A stretch of DNA of 64,000 nt, from NCBI RefSeq assembly GCF_001613165.1, contig NZ_BDBV01000065.1, positions 44,074 through 108,073 of the forward strand, read 5' to 3'. The translations under genes and the position numbers were made by a program. Below the pieces are notes generated by a model. That model worked only from the letters and a program-made list of their open reading frames with translations. It had not been told where the DNA came from and did no database searches. This document shows, piece by piece, positions 1-8,691 of the stretch (positions are counted from its first letter, which is position 1; every line of letters begins with the position of its first letter). Source of the stretch: Nocardia mexicana NBRC 108244. GTDB taxonomy: Bacteria; Actinomycetota; Actinomycetes; Mycobacteriales; Mycobacteriaceae.

Positions 1-2327
1 TGGCCCGGTATGCGGTCAGCGCGTTCTACAAGCACTATCCGGACGGCACGATATGGGTCGACCTGCTCGGCTACACCCCGGGCCGCGAGCCCGCCGAGCC
101 CACCGACCTGCTGGAATGGCTGCTGCGGCAGATGAAGGTGCCGCCGACGGCGATCGCGTCCGACGGGGGGCGGCGGGCGCAGCAGTGGCGGCAGACGATG
201 GCCTCGCGGCGGGCGCTCATCGTCTTCGACAACGCGGCCGACAGCGCACAGGTCAAGGATCTGCTGCCGCAGGCGCGCGGCTGCTTCGTCCTGATCACCA
301 GCCGCAAGCGGCTCACCGGTTTGTCCGGCAGCGGCCCGGTGTACCCCTACCACCTCGACGGCATGCGGCTCGGCGAGGCCGAGCAACTGCTGGTCCGGCT
401 CGCCAATCTGCGCGACGGCTACGATCGCGCCGCGGTGCGCCAGATTTCGGAGACCTCCGGCGGATTGCCGTTGGCGCTCAAGCTGATTGCCGGGCAGATC
501 GCCCATCACGGCACCACCATGCTCGCCGACAGCGCCGCGGACTTCGCGAGCCTGGCCGCCGAGATTCGCCGGACCCCGGTCGGCTCGACGCCGAACGAGT
601 CTGCGGCAGAACATATTCTGGAGCGCTTCGCCGCCGAGGACGAGTCGGTCGGCGCCGCGTTCGAACTGTCCTATCAGCGATTGCGCGAACCCGTGCTGCA
701 GCACGCCGTCCGGCTGCTCGGCTGGTTCCCGGGCACCGAGATCACGGCGCAGACCTACGCCTGGATGGCCGACGTCTCCGAGGCGTCGGCAAAGCTGTTG
801 ATACTCAAGCTGTGTGAGGCCGGATTCCTGGACCCGCTGCCGGAGGCCGGCGACGGGGCGCAGCCGGATCCGAGCGGCCCGCGCTACCGAATGCACGACA
901 TGCTGCGGCTGGGTGCGCAGCTGCATGCCGAGCGGGACGGCGCGATCGCCGAGCGGGCCGCCCTCGTCGGCAGGCTGATCGGCCGGAGCCTCGCCGTCGC
1001 GCGCACCGTGAACGCGATCCGGCCGTTCCACACCGTCGGCGTGCGGCCGACGCCCAACCCGCCCGAGGAGGCCGCCCGGGCGCGGACATGGCTCACCAGG
1101 GAACAGGAGTTGCTACTCGGCTGCCTCGAAATCACCGCTCCCACAGCCGAAGCCGCGGAGCTGGCACGGCTGACGGCCGCGCACCTCTGCGGGCTCGGCT
1201 TCTGGGAGGGCGCCGAGCGACTGTACGGCCGGGCGCTGGGGGTCGCCCGCGATATCGGCGACCGGCCGGGGCAGGCGTGGGCGCTGCTGGGGCTGGGGCG
1301 GATGTCGCGGATGCGGGGCGCGCACGTCCAAGCCGACCAGGCCTTTCTCGAGGTGTGCGAGATCGCCGACGAGCTGGGCGATCTGCGCTGCCTGGCCGAG
1401 GTGGAATGCGAGCGCGGCCACTCCGCGTGGATCACCGGCGAGCACGCCGACGCCCGGCACCATTTCAACGAGGCGCTGCGCATCGCCTGCGAGATCGGTT
1501 ACCGGCCTACGCAATGCGACGCACTGGACGGGCTGGGCCGCGCGGGCCGGATGGCCTGCGACTACACGGCAGCCGAGCGCTGGTCGCAGGAGGCGCTGTC
1601 CATCGCCATCGAACTCGCCGATCCGGAGCGGGTGGGCACCGTGCAGTGGGGATACGCCGAAGCCGTTCGGCTGCACGGGCGGCACGACGCGGCCCGCCAG
1701 CACTATGTGTACGCGCTGCATATCGCCCGCAGCATCAATCACGTCAAGATGGAGGGCGACGCCCTGCGCGGACTCGGCCACCTCGATCGGCTGGACGGCA
1801 ATCCGAAGTCGGCACAGCAGCATCTGGCCAGCGCCCTGGACAAGGCACGGCGAATCCAAGACCAGTACGGCGAGGGCTGGGCGCTGTGGGGGCTGGGCAA
1901 TTTGGCGCGGACGGCGGGCAATCTCGAGCAGGCGCGCAACAACTTCGAGTACGCCCTGCAGCTCGCCCGGGAGATCAAGGATCCGCTCGGGAAGGTGGAC
2001 GCGCTGCGGGGACTGGGACATGTCGAGCGGGAGTTGTCGGTCCGCGATCCCGCGCGGTACGCACTGGCGGAGGGGTACTACCGCGATTCGATCGAGGTCG
2101 CCCAGCAGATCGGCGACCGGCGCGGGCGGGCGGACGCACTGCGCGGGCTGGGACGGCTGGCCGTCGATCACGGCCGGATCGAGGAAGCCCGAGGCTACCT
2201 GTCCACCGCGCGAGATCTGTACGAGCGCATAGGAATACCGCTCGCGGATCTGGTCCGCGATCAACTGGGGGCGCTTACGGAGGGCGGCGAGCGGGATCCC
2301 GGCCAAGAACATGCCGGGATGACATAG
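1..2327 (+). CDS. NB-ARC/TPR signal-transduction ATPase (AfsR/STAND-like), 5' end outside window
   Basis: The reading frame is open from the first bases, so this is the C-terminal part of a longer protein; the ATG at 132 is internal. The visible start (YPDGTIWVDLLGY) matches the NB-ARC ATPase of AfsR/SARP and STAND regulators. It continues with VFDNAAD, resembling Walker B, the LITSRK sensor motif and a GGLPLALKLIAG stretch typical of NB-ARC. From about residue 350 of the visible part there are repeated units of about 40 residues with A-x-A-L-x-G-L-G cores, which are TPRs of the AfsR/MalT type. An N-terminal DNA-binding domain probably lies outside the window. By family, such proteins are ATP-dependent switches controlling secondary metabolism or stress genes. 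The last 30 bases carry a copy of the dispersed dyad repeat, so the repeat supplies the final codons. Confidence 0.85.
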   Translation, partial: ARYAVSAFYKHYPDGTIWVDLLGYTPGREPAEPTDLLEWLLRQMKVPPTAIASDGGRRAQQWRQTMASRRALIVFDNAADSAQVKDLLPQARGCFVLITSRKRLTGLSGSGPVYPYHLDGMRLGEAEQLLVRLANLRDGYDRAAVRQISETSGGLPLALKLIAGQIAHHGTTMLADSAADFASLAAEIRRTPVGSTPNESAAEHILERFAAEDESVGAAFELSYQRLREPVLQHAVRLLGWFPGTEITAQTYAWMADVSEASAKLLILKLCEAGFLDPLPEAGDGAQPDPSGPRYRMHDMLRLGAQLHAERDGAIAERAALVGRLIGRSLAVARTVNAIRPFHTVGVRPTPNPPEEAARARTWLTREQELLLGCLEITAPTAEAAELARLTAAHLCGLGFWEGAERLYGRALGVARDIGDRPGQAWALLGLGRMSRMRGAHVQADQAFLEVCEIADELGDLRCLAEVECERGHSAWITGEHADARHHFNEALRIACEIGYRPTQCDALDGLGRAGRMACDYTAAERWSQEALSIAIELADPERVGTVQWGYAEAVRLHGRHDAARQHYVYALHIARSINHVKMEGDALRGLGHLDRLDGNPKSAQQHLASALDKARRIQDQYGEGWALWGLGNLARTAGNLEQARNNFEYALQLAREIKDPLGKVDALRGLGHVERELSVRDPARYALAEGYYRDSIEVAQQIGDRRGRADALRGLGRLAVDHGRIEEARGYLSTARDLYERIGIPLADLVRDQLGALTEGGERDPGQEHAGMT
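2296..2323 (+). repeat. Dispersed 28-bp dyad repeat, copy A
   Basis: ATCCCGGC (2296-2303) and GCCGGGAT (2313-2320) form perfect 8-bp arms around a 9-base loop, followed by GAC. The same unit occurs near 10.85-10.92, 21.78 and 45.20 kb. This copy lies in the last codons of the NB-ARC/TPR gene. Confidence 0.7.
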
Positions 2328-2362
2328 TCCGGCGCGGAGCGGGTCGTGGGCGACGGGCGAGG

Positions 2363-3595
2363 TCAGGTGCAGCGGAGGATGGCCAGGGCGGCCAGGGTGC
2401 GGGCGCAGGCCAGCATTTCGCTGACCAGGACGTGGTGTTCGGTGTCGGGGCCGGAGCCGCGGGGGCCGAAGAGGCAGCATTCGATGCCTGCCCGGGCCAG
2501 GTGGGTGGTGTCGTTGCCGCAGTACGAGTACGGCAGCGCCAGACCGGTTTCCGTGACGGTGAAATCGGAGACCTCGGCGAGCAGCGCCGACACCTGGCCC
2601 ACCAGAGCGGAATCCGCGGCGACATCCATCGGGGGCATCTCGGTTCCCCCGACACCGAACACCGGGTCGGGCGGATGCTCGAAGGTGATGCGCGCCCGGG
2701 GATACAGCGAGCACGCGCGTTCCAGCGCCCGATCCAGCGCGGCGGTCACGTCAGCGGGCTCGTGCGGTGGCGGATACCGCAGATCCACCAGGGCGGTCGC
2801 CTTGTCGGCGCAGTAGCTCACCCCCGACAGGTCGTGCCGCTCGCCGCGACCGGCGATCAGACCGGCCACCTGCAGGCGCGGCAATGTCGGAAAGTCGTTG
2901 CTGCGCAGCGGGAGACGCTCCTCCTCCAGCAGGTCGCACACCCGGCGCAGCACCCGCAGGGCATCGACGCCCTCCTCGCTGCGGCTGGTGTGCGCGCTCA
3001 CGCCCCGGACCACCACCGCGAACTTGTACACTCCCGCCGTGCGGGTGATGATCCGGCGGACCGAATACGGTTCGGGCACCACTGCGGCATCGGCGGTCAA
3101 GCCCCGGTCCAGCGCATGCCGAGTGCCGATGCCGCCCTGCAGTTCTCCCACGACGAATTCGAGCAGCAGCGGGCGCCGGAGCTCGATCCCGCTGCGGCGC
3201 ACCGCAAGTGCCGCGGCGATGATCGCCGCCAGGCCACTCTTCATATTGTGCAACCCGGCCCCGTAGAGCCGATCGCCCCGCCGCTGCGCCCGGAACGGAT
3301 CGGCGGGATGCCCGAGCACCAGCGGATCCATGTCGAGATGACCGTTCAGCAGCAGCGCGGGCGTGCCCACCGCCGGACCCATCCGGGCCACGGTCTGCCG
3401 CCGCCCCGCCGAGACCTCCTGCGATTCGGCCTGAATCCCGTTCCGGCGCAGTAGGTTCCGTACATGGTCGGCGAGCGCCGTCTCCTCGGTGGTGAACGAC
3501 GGAATGGCCGCCAGACCGGCCGCCAGGTCCACGATCTCGCTCTCGGGCAGCAGATCGTCCAGGCGCGCGGTGAACGCCGGAACGGGCTCCGTCAT
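2363..3595 (-). CDS. M20-family metallohydrolase with altered metal motif
   Basis: The 410-aa protein has the ArgE/DapE/CPG2 (M20) fold signature: LNGHLDMDPL supplies the first metal His/Asp, VVPEP lies in the middle, and EHHVLVSEM near the C-terminus holds the last metal His. M20 enzymes hydrolyse N-acyl amino acids or peptides with two zinc ions. The usual G-x-x-D-M-K motif reads GLHNMKSG here, so the metal-bridging Asp is Asn. The usual Glu-Glu pair reads GELQGG, leaving one Glu. Catalysis may therefore be changed or lost, or the enzyme may use one metal. The start was chosen because ATG at 3595 overlaps the stop of the upstream dioxygenase gene (ATGA), so the two are translationally coupled and probably act on the same amino acid derivative. 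Confidence 0.85.
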   Translation of the reverse strand: MTEPVPAFTARLDDLLPESEIVDLAAGLAAIPSFTTEETALADHVRNLLRRNGIQAESQEVSAGRRQTVARMGPAVGTPALLLNGHLDMDPLVLGHPADPFRAQRRGDRLYGAGLHNMKSGLAAIIAAALAVRRSGIELRRPLLLEFVVGELQGGIGTRHALDRGLTADAAVVPEPYSVRRIITRTAGVYKFAVVVRGVSAHTSRSEEGVDALRVLRRVCDLLEEERLPLRSNDFPTLPRLQVAGLIAGRGERHDLSGVSYCADKATALVDLRYPPPHEPADVTAALDRALERACSLYPRARITFEHPPDPVFGVGGTEMPPMDVAADSALVGQVSALLAEVSDFTVTETGLALPYSYCGNDTTHLARAGIECCLFGPRGSGPDTEHHVLVSEMLACARTLAALAILRCT

Positions 3596-4329
3596 GTCGA
3601 GCGGAATCCGATCAGCAGGACGTCGCGGAAGGCACGCTCGGCACCCGCGACCGGCTCGATCGGCGTGGTGTAGTGCATCACCTTCCGGTCGTCGAAGACG
3701 AAGGAGTCCAGTGGGTCGGTGAGTTCGAAACTCTCCACGCACCGGGTGGGGGTGTCGTAGGCGCCGGAGACGCCGCCGGTGATTCCCTCCCTCCTGACCA
3801 GGTGGGCGGACCCGGCGAGCAGGCCGTCGCGGTGCACCCCCTCCGGCGCGGGCTCGCCCGGCGCGGTGATCCGGATGTAGTGCGCATCCGCGACCAGCCG
3901 CGGGGGCCCTCCGGCCAGAAGATCCGCCGCGGCAAGGGATTCGGCCACGGTGCGCGCGATCTTCTCGGCCACCGCGGTAACCGGGTGCCCGGACGGAACG
4001 AGCCGGAACTCGCGCTCCAGGCCACCCTGTAGCGGATTGACCGACATCGACTGGACGTAGGGCCGCGGGTTGTCGTTCGGGGTGAAGATCAATCCGTCGA
4101 CCTCGACATCGAAACACTGGTAGGCGCGGCTGCGGCGGCGCTGCCCGGCCGGTAGCCAGCGATCCAGTTCGAGTTCACGATCGTAGATATCGGCCAGCAC
4201 GGCGTACTCGTCCGTCGTTAACCCGAAATCGGGCATGCGCAGCAGTAAGTACCCGCGTTCACGCAATTCGGGCCTGGTGCCCGGACTCGTCGACGCACTC
4301 TGGGGACCCAGCGAAGGCTCCTTCCGCAC
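3592..4329 (-). CDS. 2OG-Fe(II) dioxygenase (PF10014-like, amino acid hydroxylase type)
   Basis: The protein carries the iron-binding HxD...H set of 2-oxoglutarate dioxygenases: GVHRDG supplies His and Asp, VMHYTTP the distal His, and FRDVLLIGF the 2OG-binding Arg. The overall pattern, including the MSVNPLQGG-like core, fits the 2OG-Fe_Oxy_2 family, whose known member is the Bacillus L-isoleucine 4-hydroxylase of about 240 residues. The predicted role is hydroxylation of a free or derivatised amino acid in the cytoplasm. The start is uncertain: several in-frame GTG codons exist up to 4431, and the GTG at 4329 gives 245 residues, closest to the family length. Its stop overlaps the start of the M20-like hydrolase. 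The substrate cannot be read from the sequence. Confidence 0.8.
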   Translation of the reverse strand: MRKEPSLGPQSASTSPGTRPELRERGYLLLRMPDFGLTTDEYAVLADIYDRELELDRWLPAGQRRRSRAYQCFDVEVDGLIFTPNDNPRPYVQSMSVNPLQGGLEREFRLVPSGHPVTAVAEKIARTVAESLAAADLLAGGPPRLVADAHYIRITAPGEPAPEGVHRDGLLAGSAHLVRREGITGGVSGAYDTPTRCVESFELTDPLDSFVFDDRKVMHYTTPIEPVAGAERAFRDVLLIGFRST

Positions 4330-4726
4330 GGCATCGGGCGGTTCGTTCGGCGATCGCCCTCGCACATTCCGACGGCGACGCGCGAATCTAATCACAGCCG
4401 ATTGCCCGGACAGGCACGTTTGCCACGACACGCCAACACCGCTCTCGCCACACTCGTCTCACCATCGCGGCGGTCGTTCACCGCGTTAACGACCGCGGCC
4501 CCGGGTACCCGGCACCCGCGCCGACGACCGGTTCGACCGCGGCGCCGAACCCGCCCTGATACCAAGGGATTTGCGTCATCGAGCGTAACCGCACGGGGTG
4601 CGTCGTGCAGGTCGGGCAAATGCCGACCGATCACCGGGCGGCGCGCCTCCGGCAGCGGCGTCACCAGCCGCGCCGACGGGCCTTGTCACCATCGCGGCGC
4701 CGCGGCAGGCGAGGCGCCGAGACCCT
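4330..4726. other. Intergenic region between dioxygenase and hiuH
   Basis: This is about 400 bases, or 295 if the dioxygenase starts at 4431. I see no protein with family resemblance on either strand and no convincing hairpin. It probably holds the promoter of the leftward dioxygenase/M20 pair and the 3' untranslated part of the leftward purine genes. Confidence 0.4.
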
Positions 4727-5047
4727 TCAGCTACCCCGATAGGTCGAGTATGAGAACGGCGACAGCAGCAGGGGTACGTGATAGTGGCGCTCGCCGCCGA
4801 CGGTGAACGCGATGGTGACCTCCGGATAGAAGGTGGCGACCCGCTGGGCGGCGAAGTAGTCGCCGGTGCCGAAACGTAGCTGGTAGGTGCCCGGTACCAG
4901 GTCTCCGCCCAGCCCGGCGACGCGGCCGTCGTCGTCGGTGTGCGCGGTGGCCGATTCCGTGCCGTCCGGGGCGAACAGCGTTACCGCGACACCGCTCGCC
5001 GGGGCGCCGCGAACGGCATCGAGGACGTGCGTGCTGAGGGTGCTCAT
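4727..5047 (-). CDS. hiuH: 5-hydroxyisourate hydrolase (transthyretin-like)
   Basis: The 106-aa protein starts MSTLSTHVLD and ends YSTYRGS. The N-terminal THVLD and the C-terminal Y-R-G-S are the two signature motifs of HIU hydrolase that line the active site of the tetramer. It hydrolyses 5-hydroxyisourate, the product of urate oxidation, to OHCU. ATG 5047 overlaps the stop of the OHCU decarboxylase gene just upstream, so the two consecutive enzymes of urate breakdown are co-translated. No uricase is visible in the window. Confidence 0.96.
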   Translation of the reverse strand: MSTLSTHVLDAVRGAPASGVAVTLFAPDGTESATAHTDDDGRVAGLGGDLVPGTYQLRFGTGDYFAAQRVATFYPEVTIAFTVGGERHYHVPLLLSPFSYSTYRGS

Positions 5048-5556
5048 GAACGCTCTCCGATCTCGCGCACCAAGCGGCGCAGCCGGATTCGGTTGATCTT
5101 GCCCAATTCCTCGCGCACGATACCCCTTTCGGTGCGTGGATCGTTGTGCAGCCTGGAGACCAGGATGTCGAGCAGTTCGGCGGCGGACCGGCCCGTCGCG
5201 CACACCAGGTAGACGTGGCCGAATCGCGCCTCGTACTCCCGATTGCGTTCCGCCAGCTCGGCGCGAATCGCGTCTCCGGCGGTGACCACCGCGGCCTGCT
5301 CGCGCGCCGAGGCCGGGCCGTCCGGTCGGTCACCGATGCGCGGGTGACCGGCCAGCGCAAGGTCGAGCTCCGCTTCGGACAGCCCGGCCAGGGCGTCGTC
5401 GGCAGCGGTCAGCAGCGCGGACACGGTGCCGAATGGCCGCCCGGCGACGACCGCTCGCGCCCATTCGGGCGAGGAACAGCAGGTCAGCAGCAGCTGCACG
5501 GCCTCGGACTCGGGCAGCGTGTCGAGGGTGATCGGGTCGGTCTCGGAAGTGCTCAT
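5044..5556 (-). CDS. 2-oxo-4-hydroxy-4-carboxy-5-ureidoimidazoline decarboxylase
   Basis: The product decarboxylates OHCU to S-allantoin, the step after HIU hydrolase. Visible family motifs are the early LL.CCSSPEW segment with the catalytic-site region, the GHPRIGDRP motif with the conserved His, and the FGHVYLVCATGRSAAEL block near the C-terminus. ATG 5556 gives 170 residues, the family norm; an ATG 12 bases upstream is an alternative. The gene leads a two-gene operon with hiuH through a 4-base overlap. It is divergent from the molybdenum-cofactor genes that start at 5748, with about 190 bases of shared upstream DNA. Confidence 0.95.
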   Translation of the reverse strand: MSTSETDPITLDTLPESEAVQLLLTCCSSPEWARAVVAGRPFGTVSALLTAADDALAGLSEAELDLALAGHPRIGDRPDGPASAREQAAVVTAGDAIRAELAERNREYEARFGHVYLVCATGRSAAELLDILVSRLHNDPRTERGIVREELGKINRIRLRRLVREIGERS

Positions 5557-5747
5557 CGCCTCCAGCATCGGCCACGGCAACCGGCCGGTGCCAATCGGGC
5601 GGCGAAGATCACCGGGCGCATTTACGCTCGGTCCGAGAAGCAACGCGGGCACGGGCGGTCAGGCCGGAAGTCGGCGAACCCTGAACGCGCAGGCCTGCTT
5701 ACTCGGGAGAGCGGCATCAGCAGCCGAGGCTGGGAAGGGCGGCGAGC

Positions 5748-6368
5748 ATGGCTGGCGAGCGCTGTGCCGGTCTCCTGCTCGCGGCGGGCGCGGGTACCCG
5801 GTACGGGCGGCCGAAGGTGCTGGCGGCGGGCGGTGCATGGCTGCGCGGTGCGGTCGCGGCGCTGCGCGATGGCGGTTGTGATCCCGTGTTCGTGGTGCTC
5901 GGCGCGACCGGCCCGGCGCGGCCGTCGGCGGACGGGCGATGGCTGGTCTGCGAATCCCCGGCCATCGCGCTGCCGGACGATGCCCGACCGGTCTGGGCCG
6001 CCGACTGGGCCGTCGGGCTGGCGGCGTCGTTGCGGGCCGGGCTCGGCGCGGCCGCACAATTCCCCGGCGACATCGGCTACGCGGCCGTCATGCCGGTCGA
6101 CACCCCGGACGTCGGCGCCGACGTGGTGGCCCGGATGCTGGCGGCGGCGCGCACCGCGCCGAGCGGACTCGCCCGCGCCGTCTTCCACAACCGACCCGGC
6201 CATCCCGTTGTGCTCGCTCACAAACACTGGGATGCGGTGCTCAAGAGAGCGCAAGGAAATTTCGGAGCTCGGGCCTTTCTGGACGCTAGACCGGATATCG
6301 TGGCCGTCACGTGCGACGATCTGGCAACGGGACGGGACCACGACTACCCGGCCACTCGCGCACCCTGA
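5748..6368 (+). CDS. MobA/MocA-like nucleotidyltransferase
   Basis: The N-terminus carries LLLAAGAGTRYGRPK, the nucleotide-binding signature of the MobA-like NTP transferase family, and MPVDTPDVG is the metal-binding Asp motif. At 206 residues it matches molybdopterin cytidylyl- or guanylyl-transferases that mature the cofactor of xanthine dehydrogenase-type enzymes. It is followed after 13 bases by an XdhC gene, a common pairing, which favours the MocA role over a sugar nucleotidyltransferase. It diverges from the ureide genes hiuH and OHCU decarboxylase. Confidence 0.85.
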   Translation: MAGERCAGLLLAAGAGTRYGRPKVLAAGGAWLRGAVAALRDGGCDPVFVVLGATGPARPSADGRWLVCESPAIALPDDARPVWAADWAVGLAASLRAGLGAAAQFPGDIGYAAVMPVDTPDVGADVVARMLAAARTAPSGLARAVFHNRPGHPVVLAHKHWDAVLKRAQGNFGARAFLDARPDIVAVTCDDLATGRDHDYPATRAP

Positions 6369-6381
6369 TCGGGAGTTTGTG

Positions 6382-7383
6382 ATGCGTGACATCGTCGATG
6401 ACCTCATGCGGGTGTGGCACAGCGGCCGGACGGGCGGCCTGGCGACTCTGGTCCGGACGTTCGGCCCGTCCCCGCTGCCGGTCGGTTCGATGATGCTGCT
6501 GGATCCCGACGGCGCCGTGTACGGGTCGGTCTCCGACGGCTGCTACGAGTCCGCGGTGTACGAGGGTGCCGCACATTCCGCCCGCACCGGCCACCGCGAG
6601 CTGCGCCGGTTCGACGGCACCTCCGGGCTGGACGTGGGGTCGGAATGCGGCACCATCGACGTATTCCTGGAGCCGTTCTCCCGCAACCACTTTCCCGAAT
6701 TCGCCGAGGTGGCCAGCGAGATCGATGCGCAGAACCCGGTCACCGTGTTCACGGTGGTGTGGCATTCGGACCCCTCGGTGATCGGGCAGCATCTGGTGAC
6801 CGATCGGCGCCACAACACCGAACTGGTGTCGCTGCCGGAATCGGATGTCTTCGTCTCCTCCTACACCGCACCGCCGCGGTTGATCATCTTCGGCGCCAAC
6901 TCCTTCGCCGCCGCGCTGACGGCGCAGGGGCGGATGCTCGGCTATCGGGTCACCGTCTGCGATCCGCGGGAGGTCTTCGCCGCGCCGAATTCGTTCCCCG
7001 GCGCCGAGGTGGTCGCCGACTGGCCGCACCGATACCTGAACGCGCAGGCCGCCGCCGGTCGAATCGACTCCCGCACAGCGCTTGTCGCCGCATCGCAGGA
7101 TCCGAAGTTCGAGATCCCGCTGCTGACCGTGGCGCTGCGACTACCCGAGTTCGGCTATCTGGGCGCCCTCGGTTCGCACGCCGTGCACACGCGACGGGTC
7201 GAGGCCCTGCAGGCCGGTGGGTTCGACACCGACACCCTGTCGCGGCTGCACGCTCCCGCCGGAATCGATGTCGGCGCCCGCACTCCCGCGGAGGTCGCGG
7301 TCTCCGTGGCCGCCGAAATGCTCGCCGCCCGCTCCGGGGCACCCCTGACCGCCCGCACCCGCACCGCCGTTCCGGTCCCCTGA
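6382..7383 (+). CDS. XdhC/CoxI family molybdoenzyme maturation factor
   Basis: The 333-aa protein has the XdhC N-terminal domain, with the start MRDIVDDLMRVWHSG and SDGCYESAVYEGA containing the conserved Cys, and a C-terminal Rossmann domain (LIIFGANSFAAAL). Near its end are the ASQDPKFEIPLL and GYLGALGSH motifs. XdhC proteins insert the sulfurated molybdenum cofactor into xanthine dehydrogenase or CO dehydrogenase-like enzymes. ATG 6382 was chosen because it follows a GGGAG ribosome site and gives a standard N-terminus. No xanthine dehydrogenase subunit is in the window, so its client is elsewhere. Confidence 0.93.
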   Translation: MRDIVDDLMRVWHSGRTGGLATLVRTFGPSPLPVGSMMLLDPDGAVYGSVSDGCYESAVYEGAAHSARTGHRELRRFDGTSGLDVGSECGTIDVFLEPFSRNHFPEFAEVASEIDAQNPVTVFTVVWHSDPSVIGQHLVTDRRHNTELVSLPESDVFVSSYTAPPRLIIFGANSFAAALTAQGRMLGYRVTVCDPREVFAAPNSFPGAEVVADWPHRYLNAQAAAGRIDSRTALVAASQDPKFEIPLLTVALRLPEFGYLGALGSHAVHTRRVEALQAGGFDTDTLSRLHAPAGIDVGARTPAEVAVSVAAEMLAARSGAPLTARTRTAVPVP

Positions 7384-7389
7384 CCACAC

Positions 7390-7782
7390 TCACCAGGCGG
7401 GATCGAACCAGTCGCGCGCCGCGGGCCGGAACAGCAGGACGATCACGACGACCGAACTGGCCGGTCCCAGCCAGCCCGGGGGATGTCCGGCCGTGATCGA
7501 CGGCACGGTCCACAGCATGTTCAGCACGGCGAGCAGAATCGCCCCCACCCGGATGCCACCCCCGACCGCACCGAACCCCAGCGCAGTCAGCCCGAGCAAC
7601 CAACTCGGCACGAACGACAGCGAGGTGATCATCGCGGAACGCCCGCCGAACAGCCAGGCCGCCGACGCCGTGCACACCAGCCCGACCGCGGCCATGCCCA
7701 GCGCCACCACCTGTGCAGCGCGCACCGAACCGGGCATCCTGTACCCGCCCGCGCCTGCGGGATCGCGCCCAGCCTCGGACAT
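7390..7782 (-). CDS. Hypothetical four-helix membrane protein
   Basis: The 130-residue product has a short polar N-terminus and about four hydrophobic segments (around residues 18-40, 48-66, 70-90 and 98-115), ending in a charged tail with ARDWFDPAW. I do not recognise a named family. The pattern resembles small actinobacterial membrane proteins with the Trp/Phe C-terminus seen in low-complexity integral proteins. The start at ATG 7782 is preceded by a GGGGAG-like site; an in-frame upstream start would add 24 polar residues. It converges with xdhC with a 6-base gap and is transcribed alone. Confidence 0.6.
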   Translation of the reverse strand: MSEAGRDPAGAGGYRMPGSVRAAQVVALGMAAVGLVCTASAAWLFGGRSAMITSLSFVPSWLLGLTALGFGAVGGGIRVGAILLAVLNMLWTVPSITAGHPPGWLGPASSVVVIVLLFRPAARDWFDPAW

Positions 7783-7866
7783 CGGTCTCCCCTCTCGGCT
7801 GCGGGGCTGGTTGGACGAAAACTGTACCGCGCAGTCCATACGCTCCCGAGGCAACGCGCGGGGCGG

Positions 7867-8691
7867 CTATTCCAGCACGTGCAGCAGCCGCTGCACCTCC
7901 TGCCGCACCGCCTCCCGGCCGGGGCCCAGGTATTTTCTGGGGTCCGACAACGCCGGATCGGCGGCCAGTGCCGCCCGGACCGCCTGCGCCATCACGATAT
8001 TCAGCCGGGTGGCAATGTTGATCTTCGTCATGCCGTGCCGGACCGCCGAGCGCAGGCCCTCGTCCGGAACGCCGGAGGAACCGTGCAGCACCAGCGGGAC
8101 CGGCACCTTCGCGGCCAGCCGAGCGATCAGCTCGTCGTCGAGGCGCGCCTCCCGGGTATGCATGGCGTGTGAGGAACCCACCGCCACCGCGAGCGCGTCC
8201 ACCGCCGTGGCGGCGACGAAGGCGACGGCCTCGTCCGGGTCGGTCCGCACGCCCGGCGCGTGCGCGCCGTCCTTGCCGCCGACCTCGCCCAGTTCGGCCT
8301 CCACGAACACCCCCCGCTCATGACACCACCGGGCCATTTCCGCTGTGCTGTCCACATTTTCGGCGTACTCGAGGGTGGAGCCGTCGTACATCACCGAGGT
8401 GACGCCGATATCGACGGCGGCCCTGATCAGCTCGGGCGATGTCGCATGGTCCAGGTGGACGGCCAGCCGGGCGGGGCTCCGGTCCGCGATCGCCAGGCAG
8501 GCGCGCGCCAGCGGTGCGACGCCGCCGTGGTAGCCCACGGTGTTCTGCGAGATCTGCAGGATCGCAGGACGTTTCGCGAAGGTAGCCGCGGCCGCGATGG
8601 CCTCGGCGTGCTCCAGGGCGATCACGTTGAAGGCGGCCAGCCCGCCGGGCCGGGCGGCGGCGATCAGATCGGGCACGGGGTGCAGCGTCAC
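7867..8691 (-). CDS. Class II ketose-bisphosphate aldolase (GatY/KbaY-like)
   Basis: The 274-residue protein contains the class II aldolase zinc motif HLDHA, the second zinc/phosphate region EAELGEVGG, HGSSG and the NIATRLN phosphate-binding motif. Such enzymes split fructose- or tagatose-1,6-bisphosphate into glyceraldehyde 3-phosphate and DHAP. The GTG start at 8691 overlaps the stop of the pfkB-type kinase gene (GTGA), giving a canonical N-terminus. It is the last gene of the leftward operon SIS-ROK-NagA-PfkB-aldolase. With NagA and an AgaS-like protein in the same operon, tagatose-1,6-bisphosphate is the more likely substrate; fructose-1,6-bisphosphate is the alternative. Confidence 0.9.
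   Translation of the reverse strand: MTLHPVPDLIAAARPGGLAAFNVIALEHAEAIAAAATFAKRPAILQISQNTVGYHGGVAPLARACLAIADRSPARLAVHLDHATSPELIRAAVDIGVTSVMYDGSTLEYAENVDSTAEMARWCHERGVFVEAELGEVGGKDGAHAPGVRTDPDEAVAFVAATAVDALAVAVGSSHAMHTREARLDDELIARLAAKVPVPLVLHGSSGVPDEGLRSAVRHGMTKINIATRLNIVMAQAVRAALAADPALSDPRKYLGPGREAVRQEVQRLLHVLE

Noticed and set aside
4392..4806. Open frames on both strands upstream of the dioxygenase gene
   Set aside because: Arg/Pro/Ala-rich translations with no motif; typical of random high-GC frames.
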